Shown: positions 15,734 through 25,610 of the stretch, in pieces
Position numbering within the stretch: the first letter of the stretch is position 1
Layout of the letters: each line of letters begins with the position of its first letter
DNA from: Tannerella sp.
GTDB taxonomy: Bacteria; Bacteroidota; Bacteroidia; Bacteroidales; Tannerellaceae
Direction of reading: 5' to 3'
DNA length: 38,512 nucleotides
Assembly: GCA_031257565.1 (NCBI GenBank)
Contig: JAIROL010000100.1
Coordinates: 1 to 38,512 of the forward strand
Program-made: the position numbers and the translations under genes
The notes under the pieces: model-generated
Databases searched by the model: none
What the model saw: the letters and a program-made list of their open reading frames with translations, nothing else
Told to the model about the DNA's origin: nothing

Positions 15734-17224
15734 ATGAAGAATATTTTTTTATTGTGCGCGTTTATTGTAACCGAAATGTTAAGCGTGCGCGTTTATGCGC
15801 AAGCTCCTTATAATGATAGCGAAACGGCAAAGTTGCGTGAATTCCTTTTGCAGGAATCTGCCGAGACCGGCGTTAAAAATTATCAGCAGTTGGGATTGAC
15901 GCAGATGGATAACATTGATTGGGCTAAGGTGTCGGGATTATCATGGAATAGTTTGACTTATTTATTGGAGCGGGTTAGCTGGGCAGGTAAGAAGCTTTCC
16001 GGTCATATGGATTTTAGCGATTTTGCAGATCTCAAATATTTATATTGCAGTTTGAATGATATTAAGTCGGTGGATATAACTAATTCTCCGTCATTATTAA
16101 GGTTTGATTTTTATGAAAATGATCTTGCGGCGTTAGATGTAACTACAAACCCTAAATTAGAATATATACGCGTTAGTAATAATAATATCCGTACAATAGA
16201 TTTGTCGAATAATCCGGATTTGGGTTTCTTTTGTTGTACTAAAAATAAGGTAGAATCGTTGGATTTTTCAAATAAAGAAAAGTTGTATACGGTTTATTGC
16301 ATCGAAAATAATCTTCATTCTTTAAAAGTGGAAAATTGTATAGAGCTGGAAACGTTACTATGCGGAAGCAATCGCTTGACAAGTCTTAACTTATACAATT
16401 TGCCGTTCTTAAAATCATTTTCCTGCGCTTATAATAAGCTGACGGATTTACAATTTTATAATTGCAAATCTATGAATGAGATCTTATGTAATAATAATGA
16501 GTTAGCTTCATTGGATGTTTCTTCATGCGAGAACTTGTCCATACTGAATTGTAATAATAATCGATTGACGTCGTTGGAATTTGACGGTTGCGCAGCTCTA
16601 ACTTCGTTGTATTGCGAGAGTAATTTGCTTGATTGTCTGGATGTTTCTAATCTTCCATCGCTATCGGAATTATCCTGTAAGAATAATAACCTTTCATTTT
16701 CAACATTACCGCCTGCGACGGAACAGTTGGTTTCTTATTCTTATTCGCCTCAGAATTATGTTGCACTGGAATGTAAATATGACAGTATTGATTTAAGTGG
16801 CGCCTATATGGTAAATAATAGCGTTTCCAGATATTCGTGGTATTTTAATTATACCATTGTATCCCCTTCGGAAAGCGACAAAGGTCTTTTTGCTTTTGAT
16901 GCATCCTACATAGGAGAAACTTTTATCTGTAGAGTACTGAATAACGCTTTGCCTAAGCTGGTTATGCATTATGATGTGACATTTACCCGGGGGAATGAGA
17001 CGAATAATGTGAATCCGGAAAGTCGTATATCTTCCGTTTATGCTAGCCGGGGGTATATTCATGTGATGACGGTCTTGCCTGCCGAGGTCAAAGTATATTC
17101 GTTACAAGGAGTATTGCTGATGATGAAAAATGTAGATGAAGGGCATACGGATATACCTTTTGAACGTGGGATCTATGTGGTTGTTGTGGATGATAAGGTT
17201 TGTTATAAGCTGATAGTCAGGTAG
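15734..17224 (+). CDS. Secreted leucine-rich repeat protein with type IX sorting domain
   Basis: 496 aa from ATG 15734. A signal peptide (MKNIFLLCAF to VYAQ) leads to a helical segment and then eleven LRRs of exactly 21 residues, from about residue 100 to 330, each of the form LxxLxCxxNxLxxLDxSxxxx; nearly every unit has a Cys at the same place. A short beta domain follows. The last 75 residues fit a type A T9SS C-terminal signal: VKVYSLQGVLLMMKN, then GIYVVVVDDKVCYKLIVR. Such cargo crosses the outer membrane by type IX secretion and is anchored or released; the PorZ gene of this window is part of that pathway. The ligand is unknown. The Cys ladder is uncommon for extracellular LRRs but fits the small-Cys inner ladder of this LRR class. 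Confidence 0.85.
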   Translation: MKNIFLLCAFIVTEMLSVRVYAQAPYNDSETAKLREFLLQESAETGVKNYQQLGLTQMDNIDWAKVSGLSWNSLTYLLERVSWAGKKLSGHMDFSDFADLKYLYCSLNDIKSVDITNSPSLLRFDFYENDLAALDVTTNPKLEYIRVSNNNIRTIDLSNNPDLGFFCCTKNKVESLDFSNKEKLYTVYCIENNLHSLKVENCIELETLLCGSNRLTSLNLYNLPFLKSFSCAYNKLTDLQFYNCKSMNEILCNNNELASLDVSSCENLSILNCNNNRLTSLEFDGCAALTSLYCESNLLDCLDVSNLPSLSELSCKNNNLSFSTLPPATEQLVSYSYSPQNYVALECKYDSIDLSGAYMVNNSVSRYSWYFNYTIVSPSESDKGLFAFDASYIGETFICRVLNNALPKLVMHYDVTFTRGNETNNVNPESRISSVYASRGYIHVMTVLPAEVKVYSLQGVLLMMKNVDEGHTDIPFERGIYVVVVDDKVCYKLIVR

Positions 17225-17298
17225 TATGATAGTGGCATAGTATTTGTAATAGATCCTGTGAGATTACGAAAAACGAATAAACGGAAAGAATTTCAATT

Positions 17299-19896
17299 AT
17301 GATGAAGAATAATTATACAAAAAGACTTGTTGATGTTATAGAATATAGCCGTGAAGAAGCCTCAAGACTTCAGAACAGTTATATTGGAACAGAACATCTG
17401 ATGTTGGGCATTATCCGTGAAGGAGAAGGTATGGCATGCCGGATATTGCGCGCCATGGATGTTGATATGTCTGAACTGAAGAGAATTATAGAAAATGAAG
17501 TACGTAATGTTACGGATACGACGGCGAATACTTCATTGAATGATATTGTAATAAGCAAGACCGCCGAGCATATATTGCGCTTAAGTATGCTTGAATCGCG
17601 CCAATTGAGGAATATTCAAACAGGGACCGAACATCTGTTATTATCTCTTCTTAAAGAAAAGTTTAATGTTGTTATGGAATTTCTGGAAAGTAAAGGCGTG
17701 AGTTATCAGGTTGTTTATGATTGGATTACCGAGGACGGCCTGACGGATGAATTATCAAAGGATGCGCTGAAGCAGTCGAAAGAATATTATGAAGATATAA
17801 GCGACGGATATACCGACAATGAGGATGACGAGGAGGATGACGAGGTATTTAATCCGTCTTCGCGCAAGAGTTCTTCCGGTTCGGCTGCAGGAGGAAGCGC
17901 TGCGCAGGCGACGAAAGCGTCTTCGGATACTCCTGTGATCGATAATTTCGGAATAGATCTGACGCGCGCAGCGGCAGAAAGCCGTCTTGACCCTATTGTC
18001 GGACGCGAAAAAGAAATAGAACGTCTGGCGCAGATATTAAGTCGCCGAAAAAAGAATAATCCGATTCTTATCGGCGAGCCAGGAGTTGGAAAGTCTGCCA
18101 TCGTTGAAGGATTGGCTTTACGTATTGTTCAGCATAAAATATCGCGCGTATTGTTTGATAAGCGTGTGATAAATCTGGATATGGCGGCGATTGTCGCGGG
18201 AACAAAATACCGCGGACAATTTGAGGAAAGGATAAAAGCGATACTGAATGAAATGACAAAGAATCCGCACATTATCCTGTTCATCGATGAAATTCACACA
18301 ATCGTGGGCGCAGGTTCCGCTTCCGGTTCTATGGATGCGGCAAATATGCTGAAGCCGGCGCTGGCTCGTGGCGAGATACAGTGTATAGGCGCTACGACAT
18401 TAGATGAATACCGTAAGAATATAGAGAAAGACGGGGCTTTGGAGCGTCGTTTCCAAAAAGTGCTTGTAGATCCTACTACGGCGGAAGAAACTTTGCAGAT
18501 ACTTCATAACATAAAAGAACGTTATGAAGATCATCATAACACCCGCTATACGGAAGGCGCGTTAGAAGCATGCGTTAAGTTGACGGAACGTTATATCAGC
18601 GACCGGAACTTCCCGGATAAGGCGATAGATGCTCTGGACGAAGCCGGATCGCGTATGCATATTTCCAATATTGTAGTTCCGCCCTATATAGAAGAGTTGG
18701 AAAGACAGATCGAATCTGTAAAAGAAGAGAAAAAAACGGCTGTAAAGTCACAGAATTTTGAACTGGCCGCAAGTTTTCGCGACAAAGAACGTCAGTTGTT
18801 GTCAGAGTTGGACGTCGCCAAAGAAAAATGGGAAAAAGAGATGCAGGAACATCGCGAGACCGTTGATGAAGATAAGGTTGCCGAGGTGGTGGCCATGATG
18901 TCCGGAGTGCCCGTGCAACGTATTGCTAAGACGGAGAATGTACGTTTGCTTGAAATGGAAGATATCCTGAAGAATAAAGTAATAGGACAGGATGACGCTG
19001 TGCGTAAGATCGTAAAAGCAATTCAGCGAAACCGTATCGGTCTGAAAGATCCGAATAAACCGATCGGAACGTTTATGTTCCTTGGTCCTACCGGCGTAGG
19101 TAAAACATATCTCACAAAAGTGTTGGCCGAATGTATGTTTGGCTCTGCCGATTCCCTGATACGTATCGATATGAGCGAATATCTCGAAAAATTTGCCGTG
19201 TCGCGTCTTATCGGTGCGCCTCCCGGATATGTGGGCTATGAAGAAGGCGGACAATTGACGGAAAAAGTTCGTCGCCGTCCGTATTCAATCATATTGCTTG
19301 ATGAAATGGAGAAAGCGCATCCGGATGTATTCAACCTGTTGCTGCAGGTTCTTGATGAAGGTCGCTTGACCGATAGTCTCGGTCGTCGTATTGATTTCAA
19401 GAATACAATCCTGATAATGACGTCAAATATAGGTACAAGGCAGTTGAAAGATTTCGGGCGAGGTATCGGATTCCAGCCGCAGGGGAGTGGCGACGCGGAT
19501 AAAGGCTTTACAAATAGAGTGATACAGAAAGCGTTGAACAAAGCCTTTGCTCCGGAATTTCTGAACCGTGTGGATGATATTGTGATCTTTGATCCGCTTG
19601 AAAAAGAATCGATTAATAAGATTATAGATATTGAGCTTAAGAAAGTTTTCGAAAGAATAGATCAGATTGGTTATGATATAAAACTGACAGATGTCGCCAA
19701 AGACTTTATCGCATCGAAGGGTTATGATATTCAATTTGGCGCGCGTCCATTGAAGCGCGCTATTCGGAAATATATCGAAGACGAATTGGCAGATATTATT
19801 ATTCGTGAAGAAGTGAAAGAAGGGGATGAAGTCTTGCTCGATTATGACAAAGAAAATGGTAAAATTGTGCATATGGTATCTCGGAAAGAATCGTAA
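17299..19896 (+). CDS. clpC: ATP-dependent Clp protease ATP-binding subunit ClpC
   Basis: 865 aa. Two Clp_N repeats (residues about 1-150), an acidic then Ser/Ala-rich linker (about 155-205), AAA domain 1 with Walker [11 protein letters not shown] near 259, a UVR/coiled-coil middle domain ([20 protein letters not shown]), and AAA domain 2 with [10 protein letters not shown] near 596 and ClpB_D2-small at the end. ClpC unfolds proteins for ClpP and acts in stress-related protein quality control. The linker is longer and more acidic ([10 protein letters not shown]) than in many homologues. The start could be either of the two ATG codons at 17299 and 17302. It ends 23 nt before a strong terminator. 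Confidence 0.97.
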   Translation: MMKNNYTKRLVDVIEYSREEASRLQNSYIGTEHLMLGIIREGEGMACRILRAMDVDMSELKRIIENEVRNVTDTTANTSLNDIVISKTAEHILRLSMLESRQLRNIQTGTEHLLLSLLKEKFNVVMEFLESKGVSYQVVYDWITEDGLTDELSKDALKQSKEYYEDISDGYTDNEDDEEDDEVFNPSSRKSSSGSAAGGSAAQATKASSDTPVIDNFGIDLTRAAAESRLDPIVGREKEIERLAQILSRRKKNNPILIGEPGVGKSAIVEGLALRIVQHKISRVLFDKRVINLDMAAIVAGTKYRGQFEERIKAILNEMTKNPHIILFIDEIHTIVGAGSASGSMDAANMLKPALARGEIQCIGATTLDEYRKNIEKDGALERRFQKVLVDPTTAEETLQILHNIKERYEDHHNTRYTEGALEACVKLTERYISDRNFPDKAIDALDEAGSRMHISNIVVPPYIEELERQIESVKEEKKTAVKSQNFELAASFRDKERQLLSELDVAKEKWEKEMQEHRETVDEDKVAEVVAMMSGVPVQRIAKTENVRLLEMEDILKNKVIGQDDAVRKIVKAIQRNRIGLKDPNKPIGTFMFLGPTGVGKTYLTKVLAECMFGSADSLIRIDMSEYLEKFAVSRLIGAPPGYVGYEEGGQLTEKVRRRPYSIILLDEMEKAHPDVFNLLLQVLDEGRLTDSLGRRIDFKNTILIMTSNIGTRQLKDFGRGIGFQPQGSGDADKGFTNRVIQKALNKAFAPEFLNRVDDIVIFDPLEKESINKIIDIELKKVFERIDQIGYDIKLTDVAKDFIASKGYDIQFGARPLKRAIRKYIEDELADIIIREEVKEGDEVLLDYDKENGKIVHMVSRKES

Positions 19897-19918
19897 AATA
19901 GTTATGATATAGCGACAA

Positions 19919-19951
19919 AATGTCAGATGCGTGGCGTCTGGCATTTTTTTT
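19919..19951 (+). terminator. Intrinsic terminator of clpC
   Basis: A 12-bp stem (19919-19930 with 19934-19945, two G-U pairs) with a 3-nt loop is followed by eight T. It sits over the longest htpG frame's first codons and shows that the htpG N-terminal extension beginning at 19927 is not translated. Confidence 0.9.
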
Positions 19952-19992
19952 GCTTTCAAGAGGATGGAAAAATTAATCTTAAACAAAAAAAT

Positions 19993-22056
19993 ATGACAAA
20001 AGAAGAAAAAAAACAAGGTAGTATCGGGGTCACGAGCGAGAATATATTCCCGATCATTAAGAAATTTTTATATAGCGATCACGATATTTTTCTGCGTGAG
20101 GTAGTTTCTAATGCTGTCGATGCGACGCAAAAATTGAAAACGCTTTCTTCGGTTGGCGAGTTTAAAGGCGAACTTGGCGATATGTCGATACGTATACGCA
20201 TTGATGGAAAGAAACTTATTATTTCGGACAGAGGCGTCGGTATGACTGCCGGGGAAATAGATAAATATATCAATCAGATCGCTTTTTCCGGAGCGGAAGA
20301 GTTTGTTAATAAATATAAGAATGATGCGGCTTCCATCATAGGACACTTCGGTCTGGGGTTCTACTCTTCGTTTATGGTTGCAAAAAGAGTGGAAATTGTA
20401 ACTAAATCGTATCGTGATGACGCCGTTGCTATGAAATGGAGTTGTGAAGGTACTCCCGAATATGAAATGGCGGAAACAAAAAAGGACGATCGCGGTACGG
20501 ATATCATTCTTTATATAGACGATGAAAACAAAATTTTTCTTGAGAAAGATAAGATCGCGGAGTTACTGAAAAAATATTGCCGTTTCCTTCCTGTGCCTAT
20601 TGTTTTCGGTAAGAAACAGGAATGGAAAGACGGCAAGTACGCGGATACGGATGAAGATAATGTAGTAAATAACACGACGCCTGCGTGGACGCGTAAGCCG
20701 AGCGAACTAAAAGATGAAGATTATAAGGCCTTTTACCGGGAACTCTACCCGATGAGCGAAGAACCCTTGTTCTGGATACACCTGAATGTCGATTATCCGT
20801 TTAACTTAACGGGAATCTTGTATTTTCCGCGTATAAGAACGAATATGGATATTCACAAGAATAAGATACAACTGTATTGTAATCAGGTGTTTGTAACGGA
20901 TTCGGTAGAAGGGATTGTCCCGGAGTTTATGACATTGCTACATGGCGTATTGGATTCTCCGGATATACCGCTTAACGTATCCCGATCATATCTGCAAAAT
21001 GATCAGAATGTAAAAAAGATATCCGCACATATAACCAAAAAGGTTGCCGACCGTCTGGAAGAAATATTTAAAAATGACCGGACACAGTTTGAAAATAAAT
21101 GGGATGATCTGAAAATATTTATCCAGTATGGAATGCTCTGCGACGAGAAGTTTTACGAACGCGCCGTCAAGTTTGATTTGTTGAAAGATGTAGACGGTAA
21201 ATATTTTACGCTGGACGAGTATAAGAAACTGATAGAAGGCGCCCAGACGGATAAAGACGGTATACTTGTGTACCTTTATTCTACAAGTCCGAACGACCAG
21301 TATAGTTATATACAAGCGGCAAAAGACAAAGGTTATAATGTGCTGCTGTTTGACGGACAATTGGATATACCAATAGTCGGCCAGTTGGAGCAGAAATTTG
21401 AGAAAACTCGTTATGTAAGGGTTGATAGCGATACGGTCGGTAATATGATCCGTCAGGATGACGTACAAGCCGTGAACCTCGGCGAAGATCAGAAGAGCGC
21501 TTTGCAGGAAGTATTCAAGAGCCAGATTCCGGTAGTGGAAAAAACGGATTTTATTGTTTCGTTTGAAGCGCTTGGCGCGGAATCGAATCCGGTTATGCTG
21601 ACGCAGAGCGAGTATATGCGTCGTATGCGCGATATGGCCGCTATACAGCCCGGAATGTCGTTTTATGGAGAGATTCCCGATAGTTATAACCTTGTTCTCA
21701 ATACGGACCACAAGCTTGTAAAGAAAGTGTTGGAAGACGAGGAGAAAGCCTGCGCCGACAAAGTGAAACCTGTGCTTGACGATCTGAAAGGATGGGAAGC
21801 GCGTCAGAAGGATCTTCGTGACGCTCAGAACAAAAAGAAGCCGGAAGAAGTGACGGAAGCGGAAAAGGAAGATATGACGAATACAAACGCGAAACTGGAT
21901 GAGTTACGTCGGCAGCGCAGTCGGATTTTCGCCGATTATGCGAAAGGTAATCGGCTGGTAAATCAGCTTATTGATCTTGCTTTGCTAAGTAATGGTATGC
22001 TGAAAGGGGAATCCCTGAGCCGCTTTATAAAACGCAGCGCTGAAATGATCGGTTGA
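19993..22056 (+). CDS. htpG: Molecular chaperone HtpG (Hsp90)
   Basis: 687 aa from ATG 19993 (MTKEEKKQGSIGVTSENIFP). The start is chosen because the 22 codons upstream lie in the clpC terminator and family proteins start here. GHKL ATPase motifs: EVVSNAVDATQKL (ATP-contacting Asn/Asp), ISDRGVGMTAGEI, and GHFGLGFYSSFMV. The middle domain has RSYLQNDQNVKKIS; a charged segment near residues 600-640 (RQKDLRDAQNKKKPEEVTEA) precedes the dimerisation domain. Hsp90 helps late folding and remodelling of client proteins. It has its own terminator at 22107-22147. Confidence 0.97.
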   Translation: MTKEEKKQGSIGVTSENIFPIIKKFLYSDHDIFLREVVSNAVDATQKLKTLSSVGEFKGELGDMSIRIRIDGKKLIISDRGVGMTAGEIDKYINQIAFSGAEEFVNKYKNDAASIIGHFGLGFYSSFMVAKRVEIVTKSYRDDAVAMKWSCEGTPEYEMAETKKDDRGTDIILYIDDENKIFLEKDKIAELLKKYCRFLPVPIVFGKKQEWKDGKYADTDEDNVVNNTTPAWTRKPSELKDEDYKAFYRELYPMSEEPLFWIHLNVDYPFNLTGILYFPRIRTNMDIHKNKIQLYCNQVFVTDSVEGIVPEFMTLLHGVLDSPDIPLNVSRSYLQNDQNVKKISAHITKKVADRLEEIFKNDRTQFENKWDDLKIFIQYGMLCDEKFYERAVKFDLLKDVDGKYFTLDEYKKLIEGAQTDKDGILVYLYSTSPNDQYSYIQAAKDKGYNVLLFDGQLDIPIVGQLEQKFEKTRYVRVDSDTVGNMIRQDDVQAVNLGEDQKSALQEVFKSQIPVVEKTDFIVSFEALGAESNPVMLTQSEYMRRMRDMAAIQPGMSFYGEIPDSYNLVLNTDHKLVKKVLEDEEKACADKVKPVLDDLKGWEARQKDLRDAQNKKKPEEVTEAEKEDMTNTNAKLDELRRQRSRIFADYAKGNRLVNQLIDLALLSNGMLKGESLSRFIKRSAEMIG

Positions 22057-22106
22057 TACGGAGAAGTATAGACGCCTGTTTTATAAATACAGGATAGACT
22101 TGATGG

Positions 22107-22147
22107 AAGGTTATGCGGGCAAAATGCCTGTGTAACCTTTTTTTTTG
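22107..22147 (+). terminator. Intrinsic terminator of htpG
   Basis: A 14-bp stem (22107-22120 with 22126-22139, some G-U pairs) and a 5-nt loop, followed by a T run of about seven. Confidence 0.9.
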
Positions 22148-22152
22148 TGATA

Positions 22153-22185
22153 TTTGATGGAATTAAGGAAATCTTCGTATCTTTA
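22153..22185 (+). promoter_or_regulatory. Promoter of the mannosyltransferase gene
   Basis: TTTG (22153-22156), a 21-nt spacer and TATCTTTA (22178-22185). The last base differs from TAnnTTTG. Transcription would begin near 22192, so the ATG at 22221 is the better start than the ATG at 22194. Confidence 0.6.
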
Positions 22186-22220
22186 CACTTTAAATGACGA
22201 CTATTAATTTGGATAAATAT

Positions 22221-22970
22221 ATGTCAGACAGTGTAGTAATCATTCCGACTTATAACGAAAAGGAAAATATTGAAAATATAATCCGCGCCGTATTTGGTTT
22301 GGAAAAGCCTTTTAATATACTTGTTATAGATGATGGCTCTCCTGATGGTACCGCCGGTATTGTCAGACGATTGCAGCAGGAGTTTGCGGATCGTTTGTTC
22401 CTTGTCGAACGTTCCGGGAAACAAGGGCTTGGCGCCGCTTATATCTGCGGTTTTAAATGGGCGCTTGAACGCAAATATGATTTTATATTTGAAATGGACG
22501 CTGATTTCAGTCATAATCCGAATGATTTGCCGAAGCTTTATGCCGCTTGTGCGGAGCAGGGAGCGGATGTGGCGATCGGCTCGCGTTATATTAATGGCGT
22601 AAATGTTGTAAACTGGCCTCTCGGACGCGTGATGATGTCGTATTATGCATCCGTATATGTACGCTTTGTGACAGGAATGAAAATAAAGGATACGACTGCC
22701 GGATTTAAATGTTACAGACGTCTTGTGCTTGAAACGATCGAACTTGATAAAATTCATTTTAAGGGATATGCTTTCCAGATAGAAATGAAATTTACAGCTT
22801 ATAAATGCGGATTTAAATTAGTTGAGATACCTATTGTTTTTGTAAATCGTGTGCTGGGCACGTCAAAAATGAATACATCCATATTCGGAGAGGCGCTGTT
22901 TGGCGTATTGCGTCTTAAATGGCGGAGTTTTATCCGTCAATATCCGAAAGCCGCAGATCGGCCCGGTTGA
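22221..22970 (+). CDS. Polyprenol-phosphate mannosyltransferase (GT2)
   Basis: 249 aa from ATG 22221 (MSDSVVIIPTYNEKENIENI); the upstream in-frame ATG at 22194 would leave almost no leader. GT2 motifs: VIDDGSPDGTAGIV, the DxD motif in EMDADFSHNP and, further on, GSRYINGVNVVNWPLGR. DPM1-like enzymes move mannose (or a related sugar) from a nucleotide sugar to a polyprenyl phosphate in the membrane, for use in glycan or protein glycosylation. There are no C-terminal membrane segments, so it is the short cytosolic type. 61 nt before pyrC, likely co-transcribed. Confidence 0.9.
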   Translation: MSDSVVIIPTYNEKENIENIIRAVFGLEKPFNILVIDDGSPDGTAGIVRRLQQEFADRLFLVERSGKQGLGAAYICGFKWALERKYDFIFEMDADFSHNPNDLPKLYAACAEQGADVAIGSRYINGVNVVNWPLGRVMMSYYASVYVRFVTGMKIKDTTAGFKCYRRLVLETIELDKIHFKGYAFQIEMKFTAYKCGFKLVEIPIVFVNRVLGTSKMNTSIFGEALFGVLRLKWRSFIRQYPKAADRPG

Positions 22971-23031
22971 CGGCGCGCCATTCGTAATTCAATTAACCGG
23001 AAATTTCGTATTTCTATTTTAATTATAAAAA

Positions 23032-24372
23032 ATGGGAACGTTAATCAGGAATGCATTGATAATAAACGAAGGGCGTTCGTTTAAAGGTTCCGTATGGATT
23101 GACGGCAAATATATATCGTCGGTATATGAAGGCGACGATCTTCCGGCGGAATTGTTGCGGGATGCAAGAATAATAGACGCTTCCGGTAAATGGTTATTGC
23201 CGGGAGTAATCGATGACCAGGTTCATTTTCGCGAGCCGGGACTGACGTCCAAGGGCGACATCTGGAGCGAGAGCCGCGCTGCTGTTGCAGGCGGCGTTAC
23301 AACCTACATGGATATGCCGAATACGAATCCCCAAACTACCACTCTGGAAGATCTGGAATGGAAGTTTCAACGTGCGGCTGAAATGTCGATAGCTAACTAT
23401 TCGTTTTTTTTTGGCGGAACGAATGATAATGCCGACCTTATATCGAGGCTCGACCGTAAACGTGTACCGGGAATAAAGCTTTTTCTCGGTTCTTCAACAG
23501 GAAATATGCTTGTTGATAAAGAAGACGCCTTGCGTCGTTTTTTCGGAGAAACAGATATGCTGATAGCTGTTCATGCGGAAAAAGAAGATATCATCCGTAG
23601 AAATAAAGCGTATTATATTTCCATGTACGGAGAAAACCCGGATATATCTTTTCATTCGAAGATACGCAGCGCCGAGGCTTGTTATGCTTCGTCGTCCGAG
23701 GCGGTAGCGCTGGCGAAAAAACTCGGAACGCGTTTACACCTGTTTCATTTGTCAACGGAAAAGGAGTTGGCGTTACTCGACAGGGGACCTTTGAATGAAC
23801 GGAAGATCACCGGCGAAGCCTGTGTGCATCATCTTTGGTTTTGCGACGATGATTATAAAAAATTCGGTAATCGTATCAAATGGAATCCGTCTATAAAAAC
23901 GAAATCCGATCGTAATGCTTTGCGTGATGCGCTGAATAATAATATAATCTCAGTTGTGGCAACAGATCATGCGCCTCATCTGCTTTCCGAAAAAGAGGGT
24001 TCTTGTCTGACTGCGGCGTCAGGAGGTCCGCTGGTTCAGCATTCATTGCCGGCAATGCTGGAGATGGCTGCCGACAGAATCTTTACAAAGGAGAAAGTGG
24101 CGGAAAAGATGGCGCACCACCCGGCGGAATTATATGGAATAGACAGGCGCGGATATGTTCGTGAAGGATATTATGCGGATCTGGTGTTAATCGATCCGGA
24201 TAAACCTGTTACGGTAACAAAAGAGAATATATTGTATAAATGCGGATGGTCTCCGTTTGAAGGGTATACCTTCCGCCATTCTGTATATAGGACATGGGTG
24301 AATGGAAAAGAAGTCTATGCGGAGGATGGAATCGTTGACGAATCTACAGGTATGGAGATCAGATACAAATGA
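23032..24372 (+). CDS. pyrC: Dihydroorotase
   Basis: 446 aa, amidohydrolase fold. The metal-binding HFRE motif appears in [30 protein letters not shown] carries the lysine expected to be carbamylated; [18 protein letters not shown] and [15 protein letters not shown] give the other ligands and the catalytic Asp. It closes the dihydroorotate ring in pyrimidine synthesis. No other pyrimidine genes are in the window. Allantoinase or hydantoinase are the alternatives, but the DHAPH context and overall order fit dihydroorotase. Confidence 0.93.
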   Translation: MGTLIRNALIINEGRSFKGSVWIDGKYISSVYEGDDLPAELLRDARIIDASGKWLLPGVIDDQVHFREPGLTSKGDIWSESRAAVAGGVTTYMDMPNTNPQTTTLEDLEWKFQRAAEMSIANYSFFFGGTNDNADLISRLDRKRVPGIKLFLGSSTGNMLVDKEDALRRFFGETDMLIAVHAEKEDIIRRNKAYYISMYGENPDISFHSKIRSAEACYASSSEAVALAKKLGTRLHLFHLSTEKELALLDRGPLNERKITGEACVHHLWFCDDDYKKFGNRIKWNPSIKTKSDRNALRDALNNNIISVVATDHAPHLLSEKEGSCLTAASGGPLVQHSLPAMLEMAADRIFTKEKVAEKMAHHPAELYGIDRRGYVREGYYADLVLIDPDKPVTVTKENILYKCGWSPFEGYTFRHSVYRTWVNGKEVYAEDGIVDESTGMEIRYK

Positions 24373-24483
24373 AAGAGAGCATTGTTTGTGATTTGCATAT
24401 GTTAAAATCGAGCTTTTTTTTAAAAAAAATGGGTTCAAATGTAAAAAACCTCCAAAAACATGTTTTATAATATAAAAAAAAAG

Positions 24484-24514
24484 TTGCAGGGGCGTCAAAA
24501 TATGCTCACCTTTG
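24484..24514 (+). promoter_or_regulatory. Promoter in the pyrC-nagB gap
   Basis: TTG (24484-24486), a 20-nt spacer, and CACCTTTG (24507-24514), one base from TAnnTTTG. No + strand gene follows, so it most likely drives the candidate small RNA. Confidence 0.5.
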
Positions 24515-24519
24515 CATCG

Positions 24520-24606
24520 ATAACCTAAACAATCTTTTTGCCTTAGAGACTAATACCTATTAAAACCTGTAAAAAGAGAGCCTTTTGAGAAAAAGTCTCT
24601 CTTTTG
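24520..24606 (+). ncRNA. Candidate small RNA between convergent pyrC and nagB
   Basis: About 86 nt between a Bacteroidota promoter and an intrinsic terminator, with no ORF. The 3' part is a long hairpin: outer stem 24572-24580/24597-24605 and an inner stem ctttt/aaaag, ending in T residues. The hexamer agagac (24545-24550) can pair with gtctct (24595-24600), so it competes with the outer stem and may allow two folds. The 356-base gap holds nothing else I can identify. It does not match an RNA family I can name. Confidence 0.45.
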
Positions 24607-24609
24607 CCT
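24572..24609 (+). terminator. Terminator of the candidate small RNA, perhaps bidirectional
   Basis: 9-bp stem aaaagagag/ctctctttt closing an inner stem-loop, flanked by T residues on + and A residues on the other side. It can end transcription from pyrC or the small RNA on + and from nagB on -. Confidence 0.65.
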
Positions 24610-24728
24610 TTTAAGTAACGAAAAATAAACAAGGTACACGAAGTTTTTTGCTTTTTGTTTCGTTAAAAATGCATGGCCGATTAGTTAAAAATACGCAACT
24701 TGGCCCGGAAGCACAATCCGACAAAGGC

Positions 24729-25538
24729 TTACGATAATGTCTTGGGATTAATATTTTCTTTTTCGATATCTTTGAAGTAATTGTATGTGCCAACTTTAAT
24801 TTCTGCACATGCCGCTTCATCGCAAACAATAATGCACTTGGGGTGCAATTGCAATGCGGTTATTGTCCACATCTGATTGATACTGCCTTCAATCGCCTGT
24901 TGAAGCGCCCGGGCTTTGTTATGACCATTCACAACGATAAGCGTTTCTTTGGCGTCCATCACTGTTCCTACGCCAACCGTCAATGCCGTTTTCGGAACTT
25001 TATTTACATCGCCCCCGAAGAAGCGGGAATTTGCAATTATCGTATCGGTCGTAAGGGATTTTATGCGGGTGCGGGAAGACAAGGAGGAGGCGGGTTCGTT
25101 GAACGCAATATGTCCGTCCGGACCTATACCTCCAAGGAATAAGTCAATGCCTCCGACTTTTTTTATACGTTCTTCGTAATTGATGCATTCTGCTTCCGGA
25201 TTCCGGGCGTTTCCGTTTAGAATATTTACGTTTTTTTCTTGTATATCAATGTGATTAAAGAAATTATTCCACATGAAAGAATGGTAGCTTTCCGGATGAT
25301 CTTTGGGTATTCCTACATATTCGTCCATGTTAAAAGTAATTACATTTTTGAAAGATATAGTTCCTTTCTTATTTAATTTTATAAGTTCTTTGTATATTCC
25401 CAGCGGAGAAGAACCGGTAGGCAGACCAAGTACAAACGGCTTTTTTACAGTCGGTTTTGCATTGTTGATTTTAGCGGCAATATAATATGCCGCCCATTTG
25501 GATAGCGTTTCGTAGTTAGGTTCAATTATGACTCTCAT
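24729..25538 (-). CDS. nagB: Glucosamine-6-phosphate deaminase
   Basis: 269 aa. Motifs: [17 protein letters not shown] (phosphate binding), [20 protein letters not shown] (catalytic Asp), [18 protein letters not shown] (catalytic His and Glu) and [14 protein letters not shown]. It turns glucosamine-6-phosphate into fructose-6-phosphate and ammonia, linking amino-sugar use to glycolysis. Length is normal, so it lacks the extra C-terminal domain of the fused nagB-like proteins of some Bacteroidetes. 72 nt after the flavodiiron gene on the same strand. Confidence 0.96.
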   Translation of the reverse strand: MRVIIEPNYETLSKWAAYYIAAKINNAKPTVKKPFVLGLPTGSSPLGIYKELIKLNKKGTISFKNVITFNMDEYVGIPKDHPESYHSFMWNNFFNHIDIQEKNVNILNGNARNPEAECINYEERIKKVGGIDLFLGGIGPDGHIAFNEPASSLSSRTRIKSLTTDTIIANSRFFGGDVNKVPKTALTVGVGTVMDAKETLIVVNGHNKARALQQAIEGSINQMWTITALQLHPKCIIVCDEAACAEIKVGTYNYFKDIEKENINPKTLS

Positions 25539-25610
25539 CGTTATTATTTATAAGTTTAAAGTTTTCCCTGTATACCATGTTGTTTGTTCGTTGGCTGATT
25601 TTTGCCGGAT

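Noticed and set aside
19927-19992. 22-residue extension of HtpG
   Set aside because: It overlaps the clpC terminator hairpin and T run.
20986-21711. 241-codon minus-strand frame
   Set aside because: Antisense to htpG, with no domain and no promoter.
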